From Anomaloglossus baeobatrachus (Eukaryota > Chordata > Amphibia > Anura > Aromobatidae), in NCBI RefSeq assembly GCF_048569485.1, contig NC_134354.1:82610164-82674163 (forward strand): a stretch of 64,000 nt of DNA, in the 5' to 3' direction. Below, piece after piece: positions 10,344 to 20,170 of the stretch (positions within the stretch are counted from its first letter, which is position 1; each line of letters opens with the position of its first letter). The translations under genes were made by a program, and so were the position numbers. The notes below the pieces were generated by a model that had not been told where the DNA came from, did not search any database, and saw nothing but the letters and a program-made list of their open reading frames with translations.

Positions 10344-10757
10344 AGAAAAAGCTGTGGATATAAAGAGCACAATAGGGTCTTACCAGTGTAAAATATGGTG
10401 ACTTTTTAATAGGAAAACCGCTCACCTGGAATGGTTGTGAGACTCACAACCAGTATAGAGACATATAACAACTACAGCCGATCCCATGTGCCAAAGGCAG
10501 AAGCAAAACAAAAACCAGGATAATTGTGGTATACTCCGCGCTGCTGTACAAAGAATCACTCCAAATAATAAAAGCAATGGTGATGGTTTATTCTACACGT
10601 TTCGAAGAGATATCCCCTTGTGGTGGATTTTCCTGAGGAAGAAGAGGAAATATCTCTTCGAAACGTGTAGAATAAACCATCACCATTGCTTTTATTATTT
10701 GGAGTGATTCTTTGTATAGCAACGCGGAGTATACCACAATTATCCTGGTTTTTGTTT
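10344..10757. mobile_element. 414-bp insertion with 14-bp target duplication
   Basis: The insert splits the reversed TTAA element and is bounded by TGTTATTTTGAACA at 10330-10343 and 10758-10771. A perfect 14-bp duplication is longer than cut-and-paste elements usually make and more like retroposition. The left part (AAAGAGCACAATAGGGTCTT...) is single-stranded in character. The right 250 bases form the long hairpin described next. I do not recognise its class. Confidence 0.6.
10504..10756. repeat. Near-perfect 108-bp-arm hairpin
   Basis: The left arm 10504-10611 and right arm about 10646-10756 are near-perfect reverse complements around a loop of roughly 34 bases. Both arms contain the CGAAACGTGTAGAATAAACC motif or its complement. 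The arms differ at only a few positions, for example GCTGCTGTACAAAG against the complement of CTTTGTATAGCAAC. Such similarity points to a recent origin or ongoing arm conversion. Confidence 0.8.
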
Positions 10758-11962
10758 TGTTATTTTGAACAGTAGACATGTGTGCCATGCAGGCACAGGT
10801 GGATCTGCGATCCACCCATTCCTGTTAATGCCTTAAATCATCAAAATGTGACAGTGCAATTTAAATGGCCACAGCGGGGAAATCGCCTATCCCCGCCACT
10901 ATCGGAGACCCCGTGACACGATCATGGGGAACTGATGGTTGCTATGGTAGCAACGGGTCATATGATGACTCCTGTCGCTATCATGACACAGTTCCTATTA
11001 CAGCCGGCAGAGCAGCAGCTATAACAAGAATGCAGCATTTCTGCTGATCAGAGCTGTGCTGCTCTGATCAGCAGAAATGAGTCAGCGATTAGACTGCTGA
11101 TCCTTATAGTCCCCTAAGGGGTTTAGTAAAATAAAAAAAGTAAAAAAAGGAATAAGTTTTAAAAAAAACTTATAAAAAATAAAAAAACCTAAAGGTTCAA
11201 ATCACCTCAATTCACTCCATTGAAATTAAAGGGTTCATTTTTTTTTAAAAAAAATATACACATATTTGGTATCACCGCATTCAGAAATGCCCGATCTATC
11301 AAAATACAAAATCAATATATCTTTTTGGTAAACAGCATAGCGGCAAAAAAATTCCACACGACAAAATTACTTTTTTTGGTCATTGCAAATTTTGAGCAAA
11401 ATGCAAAAACATGCAATCAAAATGTAGCATCGGTGAAAAAATGATACCATTAAAAATTTCAGCTTGGGACGCAAAAATAAGCCATCACTGAGCCCCATAT
11501 CCCGAAAAGAGAGTACACTATGGGTCACAGAAAATGGCGCAAAAAATGCACCACTTCTTTTGAACAAGTTTCTGAATTTTTTTTAACCCTTTAAATAAAT
11601 GTAAACCTATACATGTTTGGTATCTATGAACTCATATTGACCTGAAGCATCACACCGACCCCAAAAACAATCGTACAATCACACTTTATTTTTGCAATTT
11701 TTCTGCACTTGCAATTTTTTTTCGGTTTTCCAGTACACTACATGGTAAAACTCGTTTCATTTAACAGTCCAACTAGTCTCAAAAAACGAGCCTCCATATG
11801 GCAAGATTGACAGAAAAATAAAAAAGTTACACCTCTCGGAAGAAGGGGAGCAAAAAAAAAACCGAAAAATTGCCTGGAGGTGAAGGGACTAATATACTGT
11901 AGAGTGCTTAGCCTCTATACAAATCATACATGTGGTACAGATTTGACTTATTTTGTTATATA

Positions 11963-11997
11963 CAGTTAGGTCCAGAAATATTTGGACAGTGACACAA
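11963..11997 (+). repeat. Left terminal inverted repeat of the Tc1 element
   Basis: Thirty-five bases beginning CAGTTAGGTCC and ending GACAGTGACACAA, identical to the complement of 13580-13614. The preceding TA is the target duplication. Confidence 0.95.
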
Positions 11998-12168
11998 GTT
12001 TTGTTATTTTAGCTGTTTACAAAAACATGTTCAGAAATACAATTATATATATAATATGGGCTGAAAGTGCACACTCCCAGCTGCAATATGAGAGTTTTCA
12101 CATCCAAATCGGAGAAAGGGTTTAGGAATCATAGCTCTGTAATGCATAGCCTCCTCTTTTTCAAGGGA

Positions 12169-12186
12169 CCAAAAGTAATTGGACAA
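12169..12186 (+). repeat. Inner left transposase-binding-type repeat (IR/DR)
   Basis: CCAAAAGTAATTGGACAA is repeated inverted at 13392-13409 with one base different. Its GGACA core also occurs in the outer terminal repeat, as expected for paired outer and inner binding sites of a Tc1-like transposase. Confidence 0.75.
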
Positions 12187-12321
12187 GGGACTCTAAGGGC
12201 TGCAATTAACTCTGAAGGCGTCTCCCTCGTTAACCTGTAATCAATGAAGTAGTTAAAAGGTCTGGGGTTGATTACAGGTGTGTGGTTTTGCATTTGGAAG
12301 CTGTTGCTGTGACCAGGCAAC

Positions 12322-13359
12322 ATGCGGTCTAAGGAACTCTCAATTGAGGTGAAGCAGAACATCCTGAGGCTGAAAAAAAAGAAAAAATCCATCAGAGAGA
12401 TAGCAGACATGCTTGGAGTAGCAAAATCAACAGTCGGGTACACTCTGAGAAAAAAGGAATTGACTGGTGAGCTTGGGAACTCAAAAAGGCCTGGGCGTCC
12501 ACGGATGACAACAGTGGTGGATGATCGCCGGATACTTTCTTTGGTGAAGAAGAACCCGTTCACAACATCAACTGAAGTCCAGAACACTCTCAGTGAAGTA
12601 GGTGTATCTGTCTCTAAGTCAACAGTAAAGAGAAGACTCCATGAAAGTAAATACAAAGGGTTCACATCTAGATGCAAACCATTCATCAATTCCAAAAATA
12701 GACAGGCCAGAGTTAAATTTGCTGAAAAACACCTCATGAAGCCAGCTCAGTTCTGGAAAAGTATTCTATGGACAGATGAGACAAAGATCAACCTGTACCA
12801 GAATGATGGGAAGAAAAAAGTTTGGAGAAGAAAGGGAACGGCACATGATCCAAGGCACACCACATCCTCTGTAAAACATGGTGGAGGCAACGTGATGGCA
12901 TGGGCATGCATGGCTTTCAATGGCACTGGGTCACTTGTGTTTATTGATGACATAACAGCAGACAAGAGTAGCCGGATGAATTCTGAAGTGTACTGGGATA
13001 TACTTTCAGCCCAGATTCAGCCAAATGCCGCAAAGTTGATCGGACGGCGCTTCATAGTACAGATGGACAATGACCCCAAGCATACAGCCAAAGCTACCCA
13101 GGAGTTCATGAGTGCAAAAAAGTGGAACATTCTGCAATGGCCAAGTCAATCACCAGATCTTAACCCAATTGAGCATGCACTTCACTTGCTCAAATCCAGA
13201 CTTAAGACGGAAAGACCCACAAACAAGCAAGACCTGAAGGCTGCGGCTGTAAAGGCCTGGCAAAGCATTAAGAAGGAGGAAACCCAGCGTTTGGTGATGT
13301 CCATGGGTTCCAGACTTAAGGCAGTGATTGCCTCCAAAGGCTTCGCAACAAAATATTGA
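12322..13359 (+). CDS. Tc1/mariner-family transposase (DD34E), apparently intact
   Basis: The 345-residue protein would bind the inverted repeats and carry out cut-and-paste transposition into TA sites in the nucleus. An N-terminal paired-type DNA-binding region has a helix-turn-helix around residues 23-43 (IREIADMLGVAKSTVGY). It is followed by the GRPR motif (58-61) and a second helix-turn-helix region (about 66-110). The DDE catalytic domain shows D152 in WTDETKI, D249 in QMDNDPKHT and E284 in NPIEH; D249 and E284 are separated by 34 residues, the Tc1 signature. A glycine-rich box GGGNVMAWACM lies at 187-197. The length matches Tc1-family transposases (about 340). The ATG at 12322 begins the conserved N-terminal sequence MRSKELS and is preceded by a leader of about 360 bases. 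The usual NPIENLW is NPIEHAL here. Confidence 0.95.
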   Translation: MRSKELSIEVKQNILRLKKKKKSIREIADMLGVAKSTVGYTLRKKELTGELGNSKRPGRPRMTTVVDDRRILSLVKKNPFTTSTEVQNTLSEVGVSVSKSTVKRRLHESKYKGFTSRCKPFINSKNRQARVKFAEKHLMKPAQFWKSILWTDETKINLYQNDGKKKVWRRKGTAHDPRHTTSSVKHGGGNVMAWACMAFNGTGSLVFIDDITADKSSRMNSEVYWDILSAQIQPNAAKLIGRRFIVQMDNDPKHTAKATQEFMSAKKWNILQWPSQSPDLNPIEHALHLLKSRLKTERPTNKQDLKAAAVKAWQSIKKEETQRLVMSMGSRLKAVIASKGFATKY

Positions 13360-13391
13360 AAATAAAAATATTTTGTTTGGGTTTGGTTTAT

Positions 13392-13409
13392 TTGTCCAAT
13401 TACTTTTGA
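13392..13409 (-). repeat. Inner right transposase-binding-type repeat (IR/DR)
   Basis: TTGTCCAATTACTTTTGA, the inverted partner of 12169-12186, lies just downstream of the transposase stop. Confidence 0.75.
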
Positions 13410-13579
13410 CCTCCTAAAATGTGGAGTGTTTGTAAAGAAATGTGTACATTTCCTACAATTTCTATCAGATATTTTTGTTCAAACCTTCAAATTAAACGTT
13501 ACAATCTGCACTTGAATTCTGTTGTAGAGGTTTCATTTCAAATCCAATGTGGTGGCATGCAGAGCCCAACTCGCGAAAA

Positions 13580-13614
13580 TTGTGTCACTGTCCAAATATT
13601 TCTGGACCTAACTG
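13580..13614 (-). repeat. Right terminal inverted repeat of the Tc1 element
   Basis: Perfect complement of 11963-11997, followed by the TA target duplication at 13615-13616. Confidence 0.95.
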
Positions 13615-13679
13615 TATAAAAATTGTTTTATTTTATATGTAAATGTGCTCAGTTCACGATTCTGCCCACTCAATTTCCA

Positions 13680-14145
13680 TTCTCCACCCCACCCCTTGTG
13701 ATGATTGACAGTGCTGCCTGTATTGACTATTCAGCTCTGCACACACTGACAATGCAGGACCACATACTCATACATTGTCAGTGCGGGTGTGCATTGAAAC
13801 CCTTTGTCTGCAGTGATAACTCCTTGTACAGAAGATTGGATGGCTAATTCTGACAGGAGAGGTAGATGAGTGTGTGCTTGCGCTGCCCATGCATACGCTC
13901 AACTCCTTCAGGGTCAGATCGCAGCTTCATCTCTCTCCAGTCACCATTGGATGCCCAATTCTGTACAATCATGTGTTTTGGAAACAGCCACTGCTGAAAG
14001 AACAGAGGATCAGAGGGTGTCCGTACATACTGATATTGTGTGAACTCTTGACTCCTGCAGTGTCAGCGTGTGCAGGGCTTAGTATTCAATACAGGCAGCA
14101 ATCCATGAAGTGCTGACAATCATCACCAGAGAAGGGGCAGAGGAC
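13680..14145. mobile_element. Foldback repeat with about 70-bp arms
   Basis: The left arm (TGATGATTGACAGTG... through GCTGCCTGTATTGA) reappears inverted at about 14060-14125 (TCAATACAGGCAGC...GACAATCATCA). The pairing extends outward through the C-rich stretch near 13685 and GAGAAGGGGCAG near 14130. I could not fix the exact ends or a target duplication. It looks like an old MITE. Confidence 0.55.
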
Positions 14146-14659
14146 AGTATTTGAGGGGACAAAAAGGTACACAGACGACTTTGCAATCCCCGTTTAGTCC
14201 GCTTCATCAGGAGGCCCAGTATGCACAGAAATCCAAATTAATTGATAAGCGGCCTGAGGTAGATAAAGACCCCTGATATAGCTCTCCCACCCCACAGATT
14301 CAGGACATTGTAGACAATACAGTAGTTCTTCTGGCCATCTGGTGCAGCAGGGAAACAAAGGAAGTCCTCTATTGGGGAAACGCGTCGAGGCACACGAGGT
14401 GAATATAACAACTGCATTTTACCCAGAGGACCTTGCACGTATTTGTGCCGCCGCAGCAGCAGTCGAACTGCTCGGATCCTGGGTTGCTGTGGCTCGAGGG
14501 TCTCCGGACTCGGGGGCTTGCGGCTACTTCAAATGTGAGGGGATATTTACAGGGAATGAATGTTCATGACGCTACCTGCGGGTTGCGGTAAAGGGGAGTA
14601 CCGCCGCTGCTGTTGGGAGTACCGGGGCAGATGGTGTGGGGTAGCCAGGTGTCAGTCCC

Positions 14660-15345
14660 TCTGCAGGTAGGAAGGCCCCGGATAGTGGTGATTTGGTGAA
14701 TGGGTGGCTTGGCCTTGGGAAGCAGGGTGCAGGGGTCAGATTACTCACTGCGGTAGTCGTGTTGCTGGATCAGCTGGATTAAGCAAACACTCACACAGAT
14801 TGTAAACCAAAGTCTCTAGGCACCGTAGTCTCTACAGGGGGAGCCTGTCCAGGTCCCGCTTCCTCCAGTGTCACTTGGTAAGTCCGGAGCCCTGCCTCTG
14901 TGAACAAATTGATTTACAGTTGTGACCCCTTGGCTTGAAGCTTTTGGGGCCCCGCTACCCGTGTGTTTGGCAGCTGTGTTCTTGGTGGCTGGCACTTGGG
15001 ATTTCAGTGGGTTGTGTATTTTGGAGAACCTTATCTCCCGTGTTGTGCTGATGCCTCTAATCTCTGAGCTCTTGGGGAAAGTTCATAAAGAGACTATCCT
15101 CCACAGGTTAATTATCAGTTTGCTTGACGCTACTCCCTGATCTAGGGTCCAGTACCCCACCGTGCTTGGTACCGGTAAGGTGGCTGGGCTTTCTCGTGCC
15201 AACAGTACTCCTAGACTGGTCTGTTACACTCCTGTCCAGTGTTCCTAATACCGGTCCCCGACTCCTGTGGTCCCGGACCAACGTTTGCGACCCAACCTGT
15301 CGCCTCCCTGGGAGCTCCAACTCCCCTGCTCCTCACTCTCTGAGA
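14660..15345 (-). repeat. Direct repeat (downstream LTR-like copy)
   Basis: Shares about 690 bp with 16484-17170, from CAGGTAGG...GGATAGTGG to GGGAGCTCCAACTCCCCTGC followed by TCCTCACTC. On the minus strand it lies downstream of the internal region. It diverges abruptly at both ends from the partner copy. Confidence 0.7.
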
Positions 15346-15423
15346 GCTTAAAACAACATAACATATAACATTTTTAATGAGATAGCCAGGTTCCACTACC
15401 ATTCCTCTCTGAATCTAAGTAGG

Positions 15424-15542
15424 GGTTGCCCCTTTGGGAGGTGTTCTGCGACATCCCTCCTGGAGACAAAAACCCCAGCAGCAAGGGCCGGTTCCGCTAT
15501 GAACCCCCAAGCTTTAACGGGGTCGAACCACTCCACAAGGCC
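15424..15542 (-). other. Cold-shock-domain-like stretch in a fossil element
   Basis: On the minus strand this stretch reads GLVEWFDPVKAWGFI and then GVFVSRRDV about eight residues later. That is the order and spacing of the RNA-binding core of Y-box/cold-shock domains (G.VKWFN...GYGFI, then DVFVH). The second motif is also recognisable. It lies inside the 14444-17421 element, next to the proline/alanine-rich frame. I treat it as a relic part of that element and make no claim that it is expressed. Confidence 0.6.
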
Positions 15543-16241
15543 CTAGTACCGCGTCCCTCTGACCCGGAAGGTAGCCTTTCTCAGATGCTCCTTTTCTTTA
15601 TGCATCCGGGCAGCAACCTCTACCCGATGCCGCTCCTGGGTAGCCATTTCTGTGAGCAGCTGCTGGTATTGCCTCTCCCAATAGGGGGCACTGACCTTGG
15701 GTTCTACCTCCAGGGGAACCAGGTGTATATGGAGTCCCTCAGCCCCGGCAGCTACCGGGAGGCCACGCTGCAGTGGAACCGGCATGTCGGCGGGTTCCTC
15801 CTCTGCAGCTGCAACAAGATATGCCAGGGGGGCCACAACCAGGGTTGCAACGGCCGGTGGTGAGGCTGGAGGCATTGCATCCTGGTCTGGTCTGGCCGGT
15901 GGTGAGGCCAGGGGCGCTGTGGCCTGGTTTGGTCTGGACGGTGGGGAGGCCAGAGGCGTTGTGGCATGCTCGTCTTCCGCGAGGGCTGGAGGTTCCGCTG
16001 CTGGTGTCAGGGTTAGTGGCTCAGTTGCAGCCGCAGCCGAGGGTGGAGGAGATGGCATGGATATTGCTGTGGTCGGGAGCAGACTGGATTCCATGATCGG
16101 GTAGGCCAGATCAACCGGAACTGGGTTACTGCTTTCCCGCTCCATACGCAGGGCATCCGCTTCACGGGCCTGCACCACTGTGGCTATGCTCCTGATCTCG
16201 ACTCTCCAGTCGTCCAGCATGAACAGGATCCGCATCCGCAT
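15543..16241 (-). other. Proline/alanine-rich gag-like frame of the fossil element
   Basis: An open stretch of 232 residues. The first 40 are probably helical. The middle is a low-complexity proline/alanine region with PLASPP- and PPASPP-type repeats (about 55-140). The end is a charged, helix-prone segment (YWERQYQQLLTEMATQERHR). This order resembles small structural or RNA-binding proteins of non-autonomous retroelements, but I find no zinc knuckle. It occupies the internal region between the direct repeats. Function unassigned. Confidence 0.45.
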
Positions 16242-16483
16242 TCACCTGCAGAGTTGCCCAGGAACAGCACTCTCAGGTGACCAGTCTCGTTGTTCCGACA
16301 TCTTGCTGCTTCTCCTTCCAGGAACTTTAATGCAGAGTACTGGTGTCCCTGTGCAAAGCTCTGGCTTAACATCCTGTCTCCCCCCCTCAGTTTTTCGTCA
16401 CCAGGCTCTTCTGGGACAGAGGCAGGGCTTTGGCTTTGCGCCATTTTGCTGAGGATGATGGCGCAGTTGTTTTTTTTTTGCAT

Positions 16484-17170
16484 CCCTCCGCAGGTAGGGA
16501 AAGCCCGGATAGTGGGCATTTGGTGAATGGGTGGCTTGGCCTTGGGAAGTAGGGTGCAGGGGTCAAATTACACACTGCGGTACTCATGGTGCTGGATCAG
16601 CTGGATTAAGCAGACACTCACACAGATCATAAACCAAAATCTCTAGGCACCGTAGTGTCTACGGGAGGAGCCCGTCCAGGTCCCACTCCCACCAGTGTCA
16701 CTTGGTAAGTCCGGAGCCTTGCATCTGTGCACAAATTGTTATACAGTTGGGCCCTTTTGCTTGAAGCTTTCGGGGCCCCGCTACCCGTGTGTATGGCAGC
16801 TGTGCTCTTGGTGGCTGGCACTTGGTATTTCAGAGGTTGTGTATTTTGGAGAACCCTATCCCCCGCGTTGTTCTGACGCTTCCAATCTCTGAGCTCTTGG
16901 GGAAAGTTCATAAAGAGACTATCCTCCATAGGTTAATTATCAGGTTACTTGAAGCTACTCCCCGATCTAGGGTCCAGTACCCCGCCATGCTCGGTCCCGG
17001 TAAGGTGCTGGGCTTTCTCGCGCCAGCAATCCTCCTAGACTGTGTCTGTTACACTTCTGTCCAGTGTTTCTAATACCGGTCCCCGACTACTGTGGTCCCG
17101 GACCACTGTTTGCGACCCAACCTGTCACCTCCCTGGGAGCTCCAACTCCCCTGCTCCTCACTCTTTGAGG
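16484..17170 (-). repeat. Direct repeat (upstream LTR-like copy)
   Basis: Partner of 14660-15345 and on the minus strand upstream of the internal region. It continues to the element end at 17421, so together they bracket the internal body. Confidence 0.7.
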
Positions 17171-17969
17171 GCTACCTCTGTTCTGCTCTCCACTTCCTTC
17201 CTCCCACAAGTCTGCCTGACCCCTAGGTGGACTGCCGTGCTCCAACTTGACCAACCCACTGGTGTGTCTGTCCAGCCCTGGTGTGAGATGTGGTTGGGAT
17301 TTGTAGTGCGGATGTCAGTGACACTGTTGATGGGAACCTGGAACCATGGGAGGTAGGCCCTGCACCCTGGAGTACAGGATGCAGTTCCCTGTAGCACCCT
17401 GATACAGTCAGGGGCACTACATATTATAGTCCATGCAAGAGATAGGTCAAGGAACCCCATGGAGCAATTTCTGCTATCAGCTTATTGCTAAATGTGACTA
17501 TAAGGAATCATGAAGGGCCTTCCTTTGGGAAGTTAAGTATCCATGTGTGGAGTCATGTGAATTTATTGTGCTACATCTGCACTATGGCTCTCCTTTCTGC
17601 GGTTTTGTTTAATTTGTTCTTTTCCCTCCCTTATCCTATCCCTATATATATAGATATCAACAGGGAATATACTGTGAGGGAGGGACAGCCACCATTGAAC
17701 AGGAAGGGGGGGCACTACTTTTTAGAGCGTACTCTATTGATAGGCAGGGTAATACTGGGGTAGGGTCATTTTAGGCTATCTGTAGGCCCTGTGATCTAAG
17801 TATCCCCAATAACTTTGGGTTTATTTCTTCTTAGACATATTTGATGTCTTTTTGTGCACTTGAATATTTTTTGTCTGTTCTATGTGTTTGGTTGTCATTG
17901 GACATTTTTTTAATATACTTTAATAAAATTTATATTTTTAAGGGAAGCTGTTTGGTGATACAATTATAT

Positions 17970-18300
17970 TGACTGGTCATAGATCTACTGGTATGCCAAT
18001 TTCTCTGACATTTCCCAGGAGCCTATTTTCAAAAAACCATACCCCATGTTCTTTGTGCTACTGTAACTGACCTGAATGTTCAAAATGTGCTACCATGGTT
18101 TGCAGAGACTTCGGGCTTGTCTCCAGTCAAGCACATCTGGGATGTCATTGGTTGGCAATTGCAAAGAGAGCTGCCAGCAATGGATCTTGATTATTTGTGT
18201 TTCTAAGTGCACTTAGCATGGGAGAATATTCTGCAGATAATCATTAATAACTTCATCAGTGTAGTGTGGCAAAGGGCGGTAGTTGTGGTCAACGAATTGA
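17970..18300 (+). mobile_element. Relic of a second, distinct Tc1-like transposase
   Basis: The plus strand reads LPWFAETSGLSPVKHIWDVIGWQLQRELPAMDLD from about 18092, then (after a stop) WENILQIIINNFISV. This is the C-terminal DDE region of a Tc1-type transposase, whose usual form is PDLSPIEH.WD.IGR. The catalytic glutamate position in SPVKH is a lysine here, and several stops and frame changes interrupt the sequence. It is much older than the element at 11963-13614 and belongs to another subfamily. Confidence 0.7.
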
Positions 18301-20165
18301 CTTCGGACACCCTGGCACACTGCATGGAATGACTGGTCCTGCCTGGGTGCATGGACTTGTGCCATGTGAGCTGGGAACCCATGCAGGCTTAATACTGATG
18401 CCAGCTGGCCAGGATTTGATGATGATTCCTACTCACAAGATGACCAACAGCGCAATTTTAACAACAACAATTTACTGAATGGTTCATTCTCTGTTACAAC
18501 TTCAAGCTCCACATAGTGGGCACATATCTTCCAGCAGGTTAAAGTGTTACAAGGAATATTCAGACACAGTCTTAGTTCCCACTGGGTTGCTTCAGATCTT
18601 ACTGGTCCTGTAACTTCCAGCACGACCTAGCCCAGTGTTACAGTAGAGCTCATTACTGTTACCTTACCTTCCAACAGTTTCATGTCCATTCTCCTTAAAA
18701 GTTACATCATGTCTGGGGTAACACTTTGAACTCCCAGACTCTTTATGGAAAACCACTTGGGTAATTGACTACCTTCACAGACTGGTTAGGATTAATCCGG
18801 TACCTTGATGGTTAAGGGGACTGGCTGCTTGAATCCTGTCCTCCTGCTCCTGTTGTCTGGCACCACTATATTTGAGGATCTTTCTCTCTTTTCAATGCTG
18901 TAAACACTTCATGTCTCTGTCAACACACAAGGTTCACACTATCTCATCTTCAGTCTCCTATCCTTTTCCTTGGTTGACACAAACCACCCACTGTATGCGA
19001 CGTTCAAGAATGACCGACTATAAGTTTATCAATTTCACTAACTAGGTATTCACTGACTTATCCAGAATGAACCATCATATCCCTTTCAACTTACCCCTCC
19101 CTTGAAGGGCTAGTCCCAACATTTAACTGTTACTGACCCTACAGTCCAGAATCTTCCTGAATAAGTGCTAAGCATCGCATTACCACATGCAATACTTACT
19201 GTACACTATACCTTACATTATATATTGCTACATATCGCAGGAACACATTATACTACAATTTACATAACACAATATTTACAATACAAGACATTGTTCACTG
19301 TTCATTGTTCAATTGGTGTCTTCAGGGGTCGAAATGCAACTGCCAACTCAACAAAGCAAAAAATATCAAGAACATTTTTAATTTATTGATTCTATAAATT
19401 TACAGAAATGATAAAAACACATAAAACCCACTTGACTTTTATTCAAAGGATGCCACAACAATCCATTTGAAAAAGATACTGTAATAGTCTTTGTAACTAA
19501 TTCCATGTATTGATATAAAAGGACCATTTTTATTTAATCTGCTCATTTATTACAATTATGACTGACTTTAATTAGTTTTCAATTATTTATTGTTCTTTCC
19601 TTTGTTCCAAGTTTATTGTTTTCCAGCAGAATATGCTGAGCATCGACTTCTGTTTGCACATCCTGCTACACAAAACTCCTTTTTAATAGCAAAAGCAGCA
19701 GCAGAGGTCACACCTTATGTATTTTGAAAACAGATCTTTATATTCTCTCGGGAAAGCGGCAAATTGATATTTGAGCGAGCTTTCCTACACTTCATAGTTG
19801 GTTTCAAGTCTCTATTTGTTGTGTACAAATGGGAAACGTTCAACATCTGAAAGAAATGATTACTCTGTTAGTTTCGGCTGCACGTAATCCAGGAATTTCT
19901 TTTGACATTATTTTGGACATTTTTTTTATTATTTAATGCCTAAATTTTGCAAGAAATACAAATTTCATTTTCAAAATTTGTGGTAAGATACATGTTGCAT
20001 TTTTTCTAAATTCTAACTTTTTTTTGCAATCTGAATCCATTTATAAGTTGCTGTTTTCAGTCATAAATTGTCTATATATATAGTTAGTAAAAAAAATGTG
20101 ATCATTATGAAAACTGTCGGGACCTTTTTATTTACTTCACTAGTAAGCAGGCACTACTAACTAAT
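18300..20165. other. Intergenic DNA, no gene recognised
   Basis: No open frame with family resemblance and no inverted termini. Part of 18430-19330 has repeat-like texture (AACAACAACAATTTACTG near 18460). From 19400 it is AT-rich and single-copy-looking. Confidence 0.35.
19555..19910. promoter_or_regulatory. Candidate conserved non-coding element
   Basis: A repeat-free stretch with clustered TTTAATTAG, CAATTATTTATTGTTC, CCTTTGTTCC and CAAATTGATATTTG sites, that is homeodomain, forkhead and SOX-type cores. It has no open frame. Assignment by composition only. Confidence 0.27.
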
Positions 20166-20170
20166 AATAA

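Larger units (their letters stand above)
10232..11891 (-). mobile_element. 1.25-kb TTAA element, copy 2 (reversed, interrupted)
   Basis: Read on the minus strand this is the same family as 6189-7471. The order GAAGAAGGGGAGC, the CCATATGG.AGGCTCG block, CATGGTAAAAC... and the CTGATCAGCAG hairpin region is preserved. The left side is bounded by TTAA at 10228-10231. The right side ends in a diverged TGAAGGGACTAA instead of TGAAGGGGTTAA. An insertion at 10344-10757 splits it; without that it is about 1.23 kb. It has no coding capacity. Confidence 0.7.
11963..13614 (+). mobile_element. Complete Tc1-type DNA transposon
   Basis: The 1652-bp element has perfect 35-bp terminal inverted repeats (11963-11997 and 13580-13614, starting CAGTTAGGTCCAGAAATA). 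TA dinucleotides lie outside both ends (11961-11962, 13615-13616). A second pair of inverted sites sits inside (12169-12186 and 13392-13409), giving the IR/DR layout of Sleeping Beauty-like elements. A single intact transposase frame occupies the middle. No internal damage is visible, so the copy is young and could be autonomous. It sits between the reversed TTAA element and a foldback repeat. Confidence 0.95.
14444..17421 (-). mobile_element. Fossil TGT...ACA (LTR-type) element with direct repeats
   Basis: Read on the minus strand it begins TGTAGTGCCCCTGAC (17421) and ends CTGCGGCGGCACA (14444). It is flanked by perfect TATT duplications at 14440-14443 and 17422-17425. Two direct repeats of about 690 bp (about 14660-15345 and 16484-17170) enclose an internal region, the layout of LTRs around a short body. 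The internal region has a proline/alanine-rich frame and a cold-shock-like stretch. The repeats differ by many substitutions, so the insertion is not recent. It is a non-autonomous, broken copy: I see no protease, reverse transcriptase or integrase. Confidence 0.66.
14180..17945 (+). mobile_element. Repeat with GAAACGCGT motif, split by a nested element
   Basis: The left part (14180-14439) contains GGGGAAACGCGTCGAGGC. The sequence continues after the nested element at 17426 and ends in an AT-rich tail with AATAAAATTTATATTTTTAA at about 17922-17941. Without the nested element it is about 790 bp. The motif is close to the CGAAACGTGTAG motif in the hairpin insert at 10344-10757. Class unknown; the polyadenylation-like tail suggests a transcribed, possibly retroposed unit. 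Confidence 0.45.

Noticed and set aside
15697-16104. Plus-strand frame of 135 residues rich in glycine and alanine
   Set aside because: Complement of the proline/alanine-rich frame on the minus strand; composition artefact.
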